NCBI GenBank assembly: GCA_040510375.1
Contig: JBEVJC010000012.1
Coordinates: forward strand, 513,090-577,089
Direction of reading: 5' to 3'
Source of the DNA: JBEVJC01 sp040510375
GTDB lineage: Bacteria > Bacteroidota > Bacteroidia > Chitinophagales > Chitinophagaceae
DNA length: 64,000 bases
The notes beneath the pieces were generated by a model. The model was not told the origin of the DNA and did not search any database. It worked only from the letters and a program-made list of their open reading frames with translations. This document shows positions 45,557 through 54,449 of the stretch, piece by piece; position 1 is the first letter of the stretch; each line of letters begins with the position of its first letter. A program made the translations under genes and the position numbers.

Positions 45557-45958
45557 TCAGCCTTCGTTTTTTTCTTCGGGTCCCATAAAATCATCCAGCT
45601 CACGTCTTTCTTTTTTAGTAGGGCGACCGATCTTACTTTGTCGTTTACCAGTATGGAAGCTGGCCGATTGAAACTGGATCCGTTCCACTTCTTCGGGCGG
45701 TGTGATATCAATATAGTTATTGATGGCTTCTGCGTAAGCCACACGTTTTTCAAGCAGCCCCGTTACCTTGATCCGCCATTTTTTGGCTTCCGTTTTTACT
45801 TCGTATTCATCTCCGATGTTCACATTCCGGGAAGGTTTGGCCTGCAGGCCATCAAATTTCACTTTGCCCGAATCGCAGGCATCGGCGGCCATTGATCTTG
45901 TCTTGAACAGACGGATGGCCCAGAGATATTTGTCGAGCCGGAGTTTTTCTTTCATCAC
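45557..45958 (-). CDS. S4-domain RNA-binding protein (Hsp15-like)
   Basis: A 133-residue protein with an N-terminal S4 fold (RLDKYLWAIRLFKTRSMAADACDSGKVKFDG) like E. coli Hsp15, which binds stalled 50S subunits carrying nascent chains. The C-terminal part is basic and charged (KRQSKIGRPTKKERRELDDF), the usual layout. It lies 22 bases after the M20 dipeptidase gene on the same strand. Ribosome-quality-control function is inferred from the family. Confidence 0.85.
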   Translation of the reverse strand: MMKEKLRLDKYLWAIRLFKTRSMAADACDSGKVKFDGLQAKPSRNVNIGDEYEVKTEAKKWRIKVTGLLEKRVAYAEAINNYIDITPPEEVERIQFQSASFHTGKRQSKIGRPTKKERRELDDFMGPEEKNEG

Positions 45959-45980
45959 ATTTCATTTGTGGGCCAGGGTA

Positions 45981-47351
45981 CTATCCCTCCGCAAAAAATT
46001 TATGGAAATAGGGGATGGTCTCAATGCCCTTGTAATAATTTTCCAGGTTAAATTTTTCATTTGGACTATGGAGATTATCATTATCCAGGCCGAATCCCAT
46101 AAACACAATCTTGATGCCCAGTTCTTTTTCAAGGATAGAACAGATGGGAATACTGCCACCACCGCGAACAGGGATGGGGGCCTTACCAAAAGTCTGTTCT
46201 ACGGCCTTTACAGCCGACAGGTATCCCTTGCTGTTGATCGGGGTCATATACGGTTCACCGCCATGGTGCAGGCTCGCTTTTACCGTTACGGCTGCAGGGG
46301 CAATGGAGGTAAAATAATTGAGCAGTATTTCGGTGATTTTTTCGGACGACTGATTAGGAACCAGGCGGGCCGAGATCTTGGCAAATGCTTTTGAAGGAAG
46401 AACAGTTTTTGCGCCTTCGCCTGTATAACCGCCCCAGATGCCGTTGATCTCAAGGGTAGGGCGGATGCCGGTACGTTCGTAGGTAGTAAAACCCTTCTCG
46501 CCCCATAATTCTTTTACGCCCAGTTCGGCCATATATTCTTTTTCATCGTAGGGTGCTTTATTAAGCAGTTCGCGTTCCTGCGCAGTGGCGATGGCCACAT
46601 CATCATAAAAACCCGGGATGGTGATATGGTTATTTTCATCATGACAGGAGGCGATCATCTGTGCAAGTATGGTAATCGGATTGGCAACTGCGCCGCCATA
46701 TGTGCCGCTATGCAGGTCGCGGTTGGCCCCGGTGATTTCCACTTCAATATAACTCAGGCCTCGGACGCCGGTGTCCAGTGAGGGATTTTCCATGCTCAGC
46801 ATTGAGCTGTCGCTGATCAGGATCACATCGGCTTTCAGCAATTCTTTATTTTGCGAAACAAATTTGCCGAGGTTGGGCGAGCCGATCTCTTCCTCGCCTT
46901 CTATAAGGAACTTTATATTGGTGCTCATGCTATCGGTCTTCACCAGGAGTTCAAGGGCTTTCACATGCATGTAAAACTGGCCCTTGTCATCGGCAGAACC
47001 GCGTGCAAATACTTTACCGTCCTTTATTACCGGCTCGAAAGGCCCGCTGTGCCAGAGTTCCAGCGGTTCAGCAGGTTGCACATCATAGTGCCCGTAAACC
47101 AGTACGGTTGGTTTGGAAGGGTCAATTATTTTTTCACCATAAACAACCGGAAAACCATCAGTTGCCATTACAGCTGCCTTGTCACAACCTGATTTAAGCA
47201 GGCTGTCTTTGACAGCAGTTGCACATTTCTCCATGTCTTCCCTGTGTTCGGTCTTGGCACTCACGGATGGGATGCGCAGCAGGTCGAGCATTTCATTCAG
47301 AAACCGTTCCTTGTTTTTGTCCTGATAATCTTTCCAGATTTGCATAGCCAT
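45981..47351 (-). CDS. M20 family dipeptidase
   Basis: A 456-residue cytosolic zinc dipeptidase of the CNDP/carnosinase-like M20 group. Metal and catalytic strings are VLVYGHYDVQPAEP, RGSADDKGQF, LIEGEEEIGSPN, and a dimerisation lid region with GAVANPITILAQM. The start MAMQIWKD was chosen; the seven upstream codons could be included. It is part of the minus-strand run between the EamA transporter and the S4 protein. Confidence 0.9.
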   Translation of the reverse strand: MAMQIWKDYQDKNKERFLNEMLDLLRIPSVSAKTEHREDMEKCATAVKDSLLKSGCDKAAVMATDGFPVVYGEKIIDPSKPTVLVYGHYDVQPAEPLELWHSGPFEPVIKDGKVFARGSADDKGQFYMHVKALELLVKTDSMSTNIKFLIEGEEEIGSPNLGKFVSQNKELLKADVILISDSSMLSMENPSLDTGVRGLSYIEVEITGANRDLHSGTYGGAVANPITILAQMIASCHDENNHITIPGFYDDVAIATAQERELLNKAPYDEKEYMAELGVKELWGEKGFTTYERTGIRPTLEINGIWGGYTGEGAKTVLPSKAFAKISARLVPNQSSEKITEILLNYFTSIAPAAVTVKASLHHGGEPYMTPINSKGYLSAVKAVEQTFGKAPIPVRGGGSIPICSILEKELGIKIVFMGFGLDNDNLHSPNEKFNLENYYKGIETIPYFHKFFAEG

Positions 47352-47394
47352 TTTATTATTGATGATGGGCACGAAGATACCGATACTGTATTTT

Positions 47395-48315
47395 TTATTC
47401 TTGTTTTGATTTGGAAAGTGTCACCAGGATCACACCCGAAAGGATGATCACCAGGGCCACTACCTGCTGGTTGGAAATTGTTTCCCCGGCGATAAGCCAT
47501 CCAAGGAACACCGCAACGATGGGATTAACATATGCATAGGTGCCCACGATGGCTGGTGAACGGACCGTCAGCAGCCAGAAGTAAGCCATGTACCCGATGA
47601 GGGAGCCGATGAATATCAGGTAAAGCAGGGCCAGGATGGACGATTGGCTGATGGAATTGAGATCGAACCGGGCAGGTTCGCCATAAATAACCCCTGCGAT
47701 AAGAGAAAAAATACCGGCGGCGATCATCTGGATTGAAGCCTTCATCAGGGTGGAGCCCTGCAGGTCGGCGTACTTGGTATACAGTGAACCAATGGCCCAG
47801 CATACGGTACCGATAAGGAGGATGACTACACTCCAGAGCTTCATCGGATCACCGGAAAAATCAAGCGATTGTTTGTCGGCAAAAAGGGTGAGTACCCCGA
47901 TAAATCCGATAAGTAATCCGGCCACAATCCACTTGTTGGAAAAGTTGTTTTTCCACTGGCGTTTGTCCAGCAGGATAAACCAGATGGGTACCGTTGCCAC
48001 AACGATGGCAGCAAAACCACTGGTTATGTATTGTTCAACAAAGGCCACAGCACCTGTACCCATGAACAGGGTTAACATGCCGGTTAATCCCGTACGGATA
48101 GCGGAACCTGCCGATGGTACAGCATGTTTTTTCAGCCGGGCAAAAACGAATAACAGCAAACCTGCTGTAGTAAACCGGGCCCCACCCATAAGAAAGGGAG
48201 GGATCTCGTGAATGGCGATCAGCACCGCAATAAAGGTGGATCCCCAGATTATGTAAATGGCTGCGAAAGCGGCGATGACAAGACTTTGTTTTGGTTGCCG
48301 TTGGTCTGTGAGCAT
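47395..48315 (-). CDS. EamA/DMT superfamily transporter
   Basis: A 306-residue membrane protein with ten hydrophobic segments in two EamA repeats: the first begins AAIYIIWGSTFIAV with PPFLMGGARF, the second begins WAIGSLYTKYADL and ends with AYVNPIVAVFLGWLIAGE. Drug/metabolite exporters of this type often move amino acids or metabolites, but the substrate cannot be told from sequence. Confidence 0.88.
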   Translation of the reverse strand: MLTDQRQPKQSLVIAAFAAIYIIWGSTFIAVLIAIHEIPPFLMGGARFTTAGLLLFVFARLKKHAVPSAGSAIRTGLTGMLTLFMGTGAVAFVEQYITSGFAAIVVATVPIWFILLDKRQWKNNFSNKWIVAGLLIGFIGVLTLFADKQSLDFSGDPMKLWSVVILLIGTVCWAIGSLYTKYADLQGSTLMKASIQMIAAGIFSLIAGVIYGEPARFDLNSISQSSILALLYLIFIGSLIGYMAYFWLLTVRSPAIVGTYAYVNPIVAVFLGWLIAGETISNQQVVALVIILSGVILVTLSKSKQE

Positions 48316-48359
48316 GTATAGTTCGTTTAATCGGTCTGCTGGTCAGTGTTAATGTAGTA

Positions 48360-49526
48360 CTATCCTTCTTCCTTTCCTTTTTTCAGTGTTACAGCCTTGG
48401 TTACCGATTTGATACCGAACCGGTCTTTTATATCATCCATTGCTTTATACAGGTTCATCTTTTCCATCCTGTTTTCAAAGAGACTCATCTGCATGGTGAA
48501 GGGTATGAAGTGTGAAAACCGTACTCCAAGAAGCCGGACTGGCCGGTTCTTTTCGCAGAGTTTATTAAAAAGGTCTTTCACTTTTGCATTGAGCACATCG
48601 TCGAGTGCAGTATAGTCGATCGTTTCCTGCCGGGATACTGTTTCAAAATCGGAATACCGGATTTTTACCGTAATGCAGCCCGTTAGTTTCTCGTCTTCCC
48701 GGAGTGAATAAGCCGTTTTTTCAGTAAGCCTTACCAGTTCACTATGCAGGAAAGCGGTATCGGCCGAGTTGCTGTTAAAGGTGTTCTCGTGACTGATACT
48801 TTTCTGTTCCCAATCGGTGGCGATCTCTGTACTGCCCATTCCTTGCGACTTATGCCAGAGTTCATGTCCCAATTTGCCGGCATATTTTTCCATCAGTTCA
48901 ATGGGTGTCCTTGCAATATCCTCAATGGTATAAATGCCGAAATTTTTCAATTGCTGTTCAGTCTGTTTTCCTACTCCGTTTATTTTTTCGACACCAAGCG
49001 GCCAGAGGAAATCTGTTTCCTTACCGTGCGGAATCTCCAGGAAACCGTTTGGTTTTGCTTCATTGGTTGCCATCTTACTGATAAAACGGGCAGAGGAAAG
49101 ACCGCAGGAAATAGGGAGTCCGGTTTCGCGGGTGATCAGTGAGCGAAGCTCTTTCGCATAGGACGACACACCGAAAAATTTATCCATACCACTGAGGTCA
49201 ATATAAAATTCATCGATTGATGCCTTTTCGAAAAGCGGCACTTTTGACGCGATGATTTCTGTTACCAGTCGTGAGTATTTACTGTAATCGCCGCGGCTGC
49301 TGTTGGTGACAATTGCGTGCGGACAAAGTTGCATGGCCTGTTTCATCGGCATGGCGGAATGGATGCCGAATTTCCGTGCCTCATAACTGCATGCAGCCAC
49401 CACACCCCGTTCGAAACCGCCTACCAGCACGGCTTTTCCTTTAAGTGAAGGATTGTTCAGGATCTCAACCGATACAAAGAATGAATCGAGATCAAAATGG
49501 GCGATATGTTTTTTTTGTTCCTGCAA
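48360..49526 (-). CDS. dinB: DNA polymerase IV
   Basis: Y-family translesion polymerase of 388 residues. It has the catalytic metal site HFDLDSFFVSVEILNNP, CSYEARKFGIHSAMP, KASIDEFYIDLSGMDKFFG with the second acidic pair (D, E) and a helix-hairpin-helix with INGVGKQTEQQLKNFGI. The frame begins with a TTG codon followed by QEQKKHIAHFDLD; a stop lies just upstream and no nearby ATG fits, so TTG is the best start. It is inserted between rimM and the EamA gene in the run of translation genes. Confidence 0.93.
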   Translation of the reverse strand: MQEQKKHIAHFDLDSFFVSVEILNNPSLKGKAVLVGGFERGVVAACSYEARKFGIHSAMPMKQAMQLCPHAIVTNSSRGDYSKYSRLVTEIIASKVPLFEKASIDEFYIDLSGMDKFFGVSSYAKELRSLITRETGLPISCGLSSARFISKMATNEAKPNGFLEIPHGKETDFLWPLGVEKINGVGKQTEQQLKNFGIYTIEDIARTPIELMEKYAGKLGHELWHKSQGMGSTEIATDWEQKSISHENTFNSNSADTAFLHSELVRLTEKTAYSLREDEKLTGCITVKIRYSDFETVSRQETIDYTALDDVLNAKVKDLFNKLCEKNRPVRLLGVRFSHFIPFTMQMSLFENRMEKMNLYKAMDDIKDRFGIKSVTKAVTLKKGKEEG

Positions 49527-49581
49527 TTTTTTATCCTGCTGGTATCAGCATTTTTAAGGATATAATTTAACATGGCTGATC

Positions 49582-50097
49582 CTATCCGAGGTAAATGTCC
49601 AGCAAACCTTCCGGAAGGGTGGCCACTACTTTTTTATTTTTATGATCTACTTTGTCCAGTGTTTCGTCATGAAGTGGTATCAGTACTTCCCGGCCCTGCA
49701 TTTCAATGCGGCAAAGAACCTGGTGAGGTTGTTCTATAATCTCCAGGATTTCACCAAGCTGGTCTTTACCGTCGAAGATCATATACCCCAGGAGGCTTAC
49801 CGGTGCCGACTTTGCCGCGTACTTCTTAAATTCTGTTTCCGGTAACCAGAGTTCTTTCCTGGTCATCCGCATGGCAGATTCTTTGGTATCAATGGTTTCA
49901 AGTTTTATATAAATCTCGTTGTCGCTTTTTATCCTTGCGCTTTCAATAAACCAGGGCAGGAAAGAATTTTTTTTATCCTCGGTGAATACCGCCTGTAATC
50001 CTTTAAGGGATGATTTTTTTCCAAGGTTATGCGAGAGAATCAGCTCACCTTTCAATCCAAATGATGCAACCAGCTTGCCAAGTCTGAAATATTCCAT
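49582..50097 (-). CDS. rimM: Ribosome maturation factor RimM
   Basis: A 171-residue 30S assembly factor that binds S19 and helps mature the 16S head. The N-terminal domain has YFRLGKLVASFGLKGELIL and the C-terminal PRC-barrel has LLGYMIFDGKDQLGEILEI and LIPLHDETLDKVDHKNK. The ATG at MEYFRLG was chosen over a longer frame. It follows rpsP by 85 bases, with an intrinsic terminator between, so it may be transcribed mainly from readthrough or from its own promoter. Confidence 0.93.
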   Translation of the reverse strand: MEYFRLGKLVASFGLKGELILSHNLGKKSSLKGLQAVFTEDKKNSFLPWFIESARIKSDNEIYIKLETIDTKESAMRMTRKELWLPETEFKKYAAKSAPVSLLGYMIFDGKDQLGEILEIIEQPHQVLCRIEMQGREVLIPLHDETLDKVDHKNKKVVATLPEGLLDIYLG

Positions 50098-50125
50098 AAT
50101 ACAATGTTGAACAAATTTACCAAAC

Positions 50126-50156
50126 AAAAAGGCCACTATCGGGTGATAATGGCCTT
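50126..50156 (-). terminator. Intrinsic terminator or attenuator between rpsP and rimM
   Basis: A 12-bp stem with one mismatch (50129-50140 with 50145-50156, 4-base loop), followed on the minus strand by five T. It lies about 27 bases past the rpsP stop and could lower rimM expression relative to the ribosomal protein. Confidence 0.75.
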
Positions 50157-50182
50157 GGAAAAGATTTAAAGGATTATTTTAT

Positions 50183-50629
50183 TTATCCCTGGTTACCACC
50201 TTCACCCTGCGTACGTGCTTCTGGTCTGCGACCTGGCATCGGACGGCGGGTTCTTCTGTTGCGGTAAGCGTCTTCCTGGCGTTTTTTGATCTGGGCGTCA
50301 TGTTCTGCGCTCCATTTCGTAAACTTCTCCATTGCAGTTGCATCATCAAACAAACCAAGTCCGACACCGCGGAGAAGGTGTTTCAGGTACAACACTCCTT
50401 TAAAACTCAGGATACGACGAACCGTGTCGGTTGGTGTAGCGCCTTTGCTCAGCCACTCGAGGGCTTTCTGACGATCAAGCTGAATAGTAGCCGGAACGGT
50501 CAGTGGATTGTAAGTACCTAGTTTCTGGATGAATTTACCATCACGTGGTGCACGTGCGTCGGCGATCACAATGAAGTAGAAAGGTCTCTTTTTAGACCCG
50601 TGACGTTGAAGTCGGATTTTTGCTGACAT
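50183..50629 (-). CDS. rpsP: 30S ribosomal protein S16
   Basis: Small-subunit protein S16, 148 residues. The core MSAKIRLQRHGSKKRPFYF, IVIADARAPRDGKFIQKLGTYNPL and LSKGATPTDTVRRILSFKGV is followed by a long basic, proline- and arginine-rich tail (RRTRRPMPGRRPEARTQGEGG) of the kind common in Bacteroidota S16. The start is fixed by the family N-terminus; 30 codons of open frame upstream are not S16-like. The leader carries two short hairpins. Confidence 0.96.
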   Translation of the reverse strand: MSAKIRLQRHGSKKRPFYFIVIADARAPRDGKFIQKLGTYNPLTVPATIQLDRQKALEWLSKGATPTDTVRRILSFKGVLYLKHLLRGVGLGLFDDATAMEKFTKWSAEHDAQIKKRQEDAYRNRRTRRPMPGRRPEARTQGEGGNQG

Positions 50630-50652
50630 TAAATAGAAATTTAACAGCGTTA

Positions 50653-50685
50653 AACAATAATTGTTAGTTCCGGTCGATACCGGAA
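50653..50685. promoter_or_regulatory. Two short hairpins in the rpsP leader
   Basis: AACAAT-A-ATTGTT (50653-50665) and a perfect 7-bp stem with a 4-base loop (50668-50685) lie 24-56 bases upstream of the rpsP start on the minus strand. They may be part of a leader structure or an operator; no known S16 regulatory RNA was recognised. Confidence 0.3.
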
Positions 50686-50827
50686 GGGCGAAGGTAAGGC
50701 CCAATGCCGGAAATGCCAAAGGGTTTCTCCTTCATTTTTTATCGGGAATCACGGACCATCCATAACTGCAGAATAACTTAACAGAACCTGTAGATTTCCG
50801 CCGTTGCGGAAGTCAGAATTGTTGTCA

Positions 50828-52153
50828 TTATCTCCGCATTCCAGGCATCATCTTGCCGAACATATTCATTTTATTCATGCCCTTCATCATGTCCCTCATC
50901 TGTTCAAACTGTTTCATGAAGGCATTCACTTCGCTGATGTCTTTGCCGGCGCCCTTCGCAATCCGCTTGCGGCGGTTTCCATCAATCAGGTCGGGGTCGC
51001 TTCGTTCGGCCGGTGTCATGGAGTTGATCATCGCCTCAATGCCTTTGAAAGAGTCGTCGTTGATATCAAGATCCTTGATTTTGCTTCCCACACCGGGGAT
51101 CATACCGAGCAGGTCTTTCATATTACCCATCTTCTTTATCTGTTCAAGCTGGGTCTTGAAATCTGCGAAATCGAATTTATTCTTGCGGATTTTGCTTTCA
51201 AGCTTTTTGGCCTGTTCCTCGTCGAACTGTTCCTGTGCTTTTTCTACCAGTGAGGTGATATCTCCCATGCCCAGTATCCGTTGCGACATCCGTTCGGGGT
51301 AGAACACATCCAGGGTATCCATTTTTTCGCCGCTGCTGACGAATTTGATGGGTTTATTTACCGTGTATTTGATAGAAAGGGCAGCACCGCCACGTGTATC
51401 ACCATCGAGTTTGGTAAGTACCACACCGGTAAAGTCGAGCCGGTCATTGAAGGCCTTGGCTGTATTAACTGCATCCTGGCCGGTCATGCTATCGACCACA
51501 AACAGGATTTCGTTGGGGTTGGCGGCTTTTTTTATCTCCGCCACTTCGGTCATCATTGCTTCATCGATGGCCAGACGGCCAGCTGTATCGATGATCAGTA
51601 CATTTTTGTTTTTACTTTTTGCTTCGCGGATGGCATTACGGGTAATGGATACCGCATCCTTGTTTTCCAGTTCTACGTGCACATCGACCCCGATCTGTTC
51701 GCCCAGTACGCGCAACTGTTCCATGGCCGCAGGGCGATAGATATCAGCCGCCACCAGCATGGGCGACAGGCCCTTTTTTGTTTTGAGATAGTTGGCAAGT
51801 TTGCCGCTGAAAGTGGTTTTACCGCTACCCTGGAGGCCGGCAATCAGTATGATGGCCGGATTACCTTTTGCATTAAAGGGAGCTTCCTGACCACCCATCA
51901 GTTCGGTCAGTTCATCCTTTACGATCTTGGTCATAAGCTGACCCGGGCTGATGGCATTGATTACTTTTTCGCCTGTTGCCTTATCCTTGATCTTGTCGGT
52001 AAATTCCTTGGCTATTTTATAGTTCACATCGGCATCAACCAGTGCGCGGCGGATTTCCTTTACGGTGGTTGCCACATTTAATTCGGTGATCCTTCCCTGG
52101 CCTTTCAGGTTTTTGAAGGCGCCTTCCAGTTTCTCCTGTAATGAATTGAACAT
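50828..52153 (-). CDS. ffh: Signal recognition particle protein Ffh
   Basis: SRP GTPase that targets nascent membrane proteins to FtsY and SecYEG. The 441 residues have the N-domain start MFNSLQEKLEGAFKNLKG, G1 LQGSGKTTFSGKLA, the DTAGRLAIDE motif, TKLDGDTRGGAALS and the guanine motif. The methionine-rich M domain ends in MKGMNKMNMFGKMMPGMRR. The start at MFNSLQ was chosen over a frame 18 residues longer. A -7 box lies about 75 bases upstream; rpsP follows. Confidence 0.96.
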   Translation of the reverse strand: MFNSLQEKLEGAFKNLKGQGRITELNVATTVKEIRRALVDADVNYKIAKEFTDKIKDKATGEKVINAISPGQLMTKIVKDELTELMGGQEAPFNAKGNPAIILIAGLQGSGKTTFSGKLANYLKTKKGLSPMLVAADIYRPAAMEQLRVLGEQIGVDVHVELENKDAVSITRNAIREAKSKNKNVLIIDTAGRLAIDEAMMTEVAEIKKAANPNEILFVVDSMTGQDAVNTAKAFNDRLDFTGVVLTKLDGDTRGGAALSIKYTVNKPIKFVSSGEKMDTLDVFYPERMSQRILGMGDITSLVEKAQEQFDEEQAKKLESKIRKNKFDFADFKTQLEQIKKMGNMKDLLGMIPGVGSKIKDLDINDDSFKGIEAMINSMTPAERSDPDLIDGNRRKRIAKGAGKDISEVNAFMKQFEQMRDMMKGMNKMNMFGKMMPGMRR

Positions 52154-52226
52154 TTGCTTGGATTGATAGGTGAATACCGGAAAAAAAGAATGTGACCCAG
52201 AGATCACATTCTTTAAAATCGGTCAG

Positions 52227-52234
52227 CAAATATA
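52227..52234 (-). promoter_or_regulatory. -7 promoter box for ffh
   Basis: Read on the minus strand this is TATATTTG, an exact TAnnTTTG match, giving a leader of about 70 bases for ffh. It lies between the rpoD stop and ffh, so ffh is probably expressed independently of rpoD. Confidence 0.45.
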
Positions 52235-52289
52235 CTAAGTACTAAAGTAAAATTGAATTCAGGGTCGGATGCTTTATTGATAAAATTAA

Positions 52290-53156
52290 TTAACCGAGAT
52301 AAACGCGTAACTGCTGTGTGCGGTTGGTAGCGCGGAGTTTGGTGATAGCCTTGTCCTTGATCTGGCGCACCCTTTCGCGGGTGAGGTTGAACTTTTCACC
52401 GATATCCTCCAGGCTCATGGGGTGATCAACACCGATGCCGAAGAAATAACAGATCACTTCTTTCTGGCGGTCGGTCAGGGTTTTAAGCGAGCGGTCGATC
52501 TCCAGTTTCAGGGACTCGGTATGTTCAAGCAGCACATCGGTTTTGTCGGCGTTGGGATTGGCCAGCACATCGATCAGGGTTCCGTCTTCACCTTCCGACA
52601 GCGGAGTATCCATACTCACGTGGCGAGACGAAAGTCCGAGTGTGGCAGTAACCTCATCCAGGTCCATCTCCAGCATATCGGCCAGTTCCTCGGCCGAGGG
52701 TTCCCTTTCAAACTGTTGTTCCAGTGTGGAGAACGCTTTCTGGATGCGATTGGTGAGTCCAACCTTATTGAGCGGCAGGCGAACGATCCTTGATTGTTCG
52801 GCCAGTGCCTGGAGAATGCTCTGGCGGATCCACCACACAGCATAGGAAATGAATTTGAAACCCCTTGTTTCATCAAAACGTTGCGCAGCCTTGATCAGGC
52901 CAAAATTACCTTCATTGATCAGATCGGGCAATGAAAGGCCCTGATTCTGGTACTGTTTGGCAACTGAGACAACAAAACGGAGATTTGCTTTGGTGAGACG
53001 ATCAAGGGCAACCTGGTCACCCTGTCTGATCAGGGCGGCTAAGCGAACTTCTTCCTCAGGGGTTATAAGTTCAACTTTCCCGATCTCCTGGAGGTATTTC
53101 TCCAGGCTTTGAGACTCACGATTCGTTATCGACTTCGTGATCTTCAACTGGCGCAT
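52290..53156 (-). CDS. rpoD: Primary RNA polymerase sigma factor (RpoD/SigA type)
   Basis: The housekeeping sigma factor, 288 residues. Region 1.2 starts at SLEKYLQEIGKVELITPEEE. Regions 2.2-2.4 contain LRFVVSVAKQYQNQGLSLPDLINEGN and FDETRGFKFISYAVWWIRQSI, and region 4.2 ends with EDIGEKFNLTRERVRQIKDKAI. Bacteroidota sigma lacks the long region 1.1, and this short form is associated with the phylum's unusual TTTG/TAnnTTTG promoters, several of which occur in this window. It is followed by ffh on the same strand. Confidence 0.95.
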   Translation of the reverse strand: MRQLKITKSITNRESQSLEKYLQEIGKVELITPEEEVRLAALIRQGDQVALDRLTKANLRFVVSVAKQYQNQGLSLPDLINEGNFGLIKAAQRFDETRGFKFISYAVWWIRQSILQALAEQSRIVRLPLNKVGLTNRIQKAFSTLEQQFEREPSAEELADMLEMDLDEVTATLGLSSRHVSMDTPLSEGEDGTLIDVLANPNADKTDVLLEHTESLKLEIDRSLKTLTDRQKEVICYFFGIGVDHPMSLEDIGEKFNLTRERVRQIKDKAITKLRATNRTQQLRVYLG

Positions 53157-53463
53157 GCTCATAGGTTTGGTTTTTAAGATAACCCGTGGATCCGCTCTGC
53201 GACTGGTTTTTCTTACGAATAAGAAGCAGAATCCCCTGAATTATCCCTGGTTTTTCGACGATTATTGGATTTAAGGCAATATATGGTTTTTCGAGACGTG
53301 GCCAATGGAAAACTTGGCTTTCCTTTAACGCCACTGCTATCATTTTATTTTAAACAATAGGGAAAACACGGAAAATAAGCGGAAAAATATAAGACAAATA
53401 ATTTTGAGGGGTCGTTAATTTATTTATTATTGCCACTGGAATCGGATTTCCAACACAATTACA
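53157..53463. other. rpoD leader and START-gene upstream region
   Basis: About 300 bases between the divergent rpoD and the START-like gene. TAATTTTG at 53399-53406 is an exact plus-strand -7 match, about 60 bases before the START-like gene, but with no -33 box. No coding frame, tRNA or strong hairpin was seen. For rpoD I found no exact -7 box. Confidence 0.4.
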
Positions 53464-53841
53464 ATGAGCAAGCAATTATATACCTTAGAATTTCCCGTTA
53501 GATGTTCACCTTCCATACTTTATGAGTTCCTTTCTACCCCTGCCGGACTGGGGGAGTGGTTTGCGGATAAGGTGGATGAGCGGGATAATGTGTTTTATTT
53601 CGGATGGAATGGCTCATTCGACAAGGCTGAGGTGCTGGAATTTGAGGATGATAAATTCATCAAATTCAGGTGGCTGGAAGCACCAAAGGGCGAATTTTTC
53701 CAATTTGGCATCGAAAAATCGGAAATAACAAACCAGACCATCCTCGTGGTGACAGATTTCGCGGAGAAAAAAGATATCAAGGACCAAAGCCTTCTTTGGG
53801 ATCATCAGGTCAAGGACCTGTTTCACCGTTTAGGTAATTAG
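53464..53841 (+). CDS. START-like (SRPBCC/AHSA1) domain protein
   Basis: A 125-residue soluble protein with the AHSA1-type helix-grip fold: FPVRCSPSILYEFLSTPAGLGEWFADKV, FYFGWNGSFDKAEVLEFEDDKFIKFRW, and a C-terminal long helix ending in QVKDLFHRLGN. These proteins bind hydrophobic ligands or Hsp90-like partners; the role here is unknown. The last 12 bases overlap the convergent hypothetical gene. Confidence 0.8.
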   Translation: MSKQLYTLEFPVRCSPSILYEFLSTPAGLGEWFADKVDERDNVFYFGWNGSFDKAEVLEFEDDKFIKFRWLEAPKGEFFQFGIEKSEITNQTILVVTDFAEKKDIKDQSLLWDHQVKDLFHRLGN

Positions 53842-54435
53842 CATTCCCATCAGGAAGCTGAATTCTTCCGACATCTTTTCCCTTATTTGTTCCCAATCGC
53901 TCAAAGGCGTTACTGACGTGAGTTTCACGAAGGGATGATCCTTTATGTGATTGGTAAAACTATCGGCATTCATTAATGAAACTGCCCGGTAATGATCATC
54001 TGCGGGATGATGTAACCATCGGTTACCGGTGACAGCTACCAGGTAATTCCTGTCAGCCAACGTTGCGTGGGATAATGTGTGCTGGTAGCTGGTCTTGTAA
54101 CTGCCTTCGAGTTGCAATGTGATGCTGAAAAAATGACCCCACCAGAAAAAAATCCGGATGGCAAATGTATCGGGCTTTCCAAAAATGCGGGGCTGGTCAA
54201 GCATCATCCAGGGCAGGCCATGATAGTTTTCGCCCCTGGAAATTTTGGGTGAATGGCTTGCAAGGGCAGCTGGTAGCTGGAGTTGCCGGGAAAAAAGCCA
54301 TTCGGTCTGGTCGGCCATAATGCCCGTCAGCATTGCGTTTACCTTCAACAGGATATCGTTCTTTGTTAAAATCCATTTGCTGTTGGAGATCAACTCTTTC
54401 TCCTCTTTCGAAAGCTGTATTTTTGCACCATCCAT
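53830..54435 (-). CDS. Conserved hypothetical protein
   Basis: A 201-residue protein I do not recognise. It has MDGAKIQLSKEEKELISNSKW, ILLKVNAMLTGIMADQTEWL, a central aromatic stretch (GLPWMMLDQPRIF, FFWWGHFFSITLQLEG) and no clear signal peptide or transmembrane helix. Its 3' end overlaps the START-like gene by 12 bases on the opposite strand. The codon pattern and long length make it likely real. The lptF/G -7 box lies within its first codons. Confidence 0.6.
   Translation of the reverse strand: MDGAKIQLSKEEKELISNSKWILTKNDILLKVNAMLTGIMADQTEWLFSRQLQLPAALASHSPKISRGENYHGLPWMMLDQPRIFGKPDTFAIRIFFWWGHFFSITLQLEGSYKTSYQHTLSHATLADRNYLVAVTGNRWLHHPADDHYRAVSLMNADSFTNHIKDHPFVKLTSVTPLSDWEQIREKMSEEFSFLMGMLIT
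54418..54425 (+). promoter_or_regulatory. -7 promoter box for the LptF/LptG gene
   Basis: TATTTTTG, an exact TAnnTTTG match, ends 24 bases before the GTG start of the LptF/G gene and lies inside the first codons of the divergent hypothetical gene. A TTTC about 17 bases upstream is a weak -33 candidate. Confidence 0.4.
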
Positions 54436-54449
54436 AACATTAAAGATAA

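Noticed and set aside
50344..50358. 15-base identity with the 3' end of ade inside rpsP
   Set aside because: Both places encode the same short peptide GLFD, so the match is best explained by codon choice, not a mobile or regulatory repeat.
51281..52081. A 266-codon plus-strand frame opposite ffh
   Set aside because: Antisense to the conserved GTPase domain; His- and Phe-rich composition is unlike a real protein.
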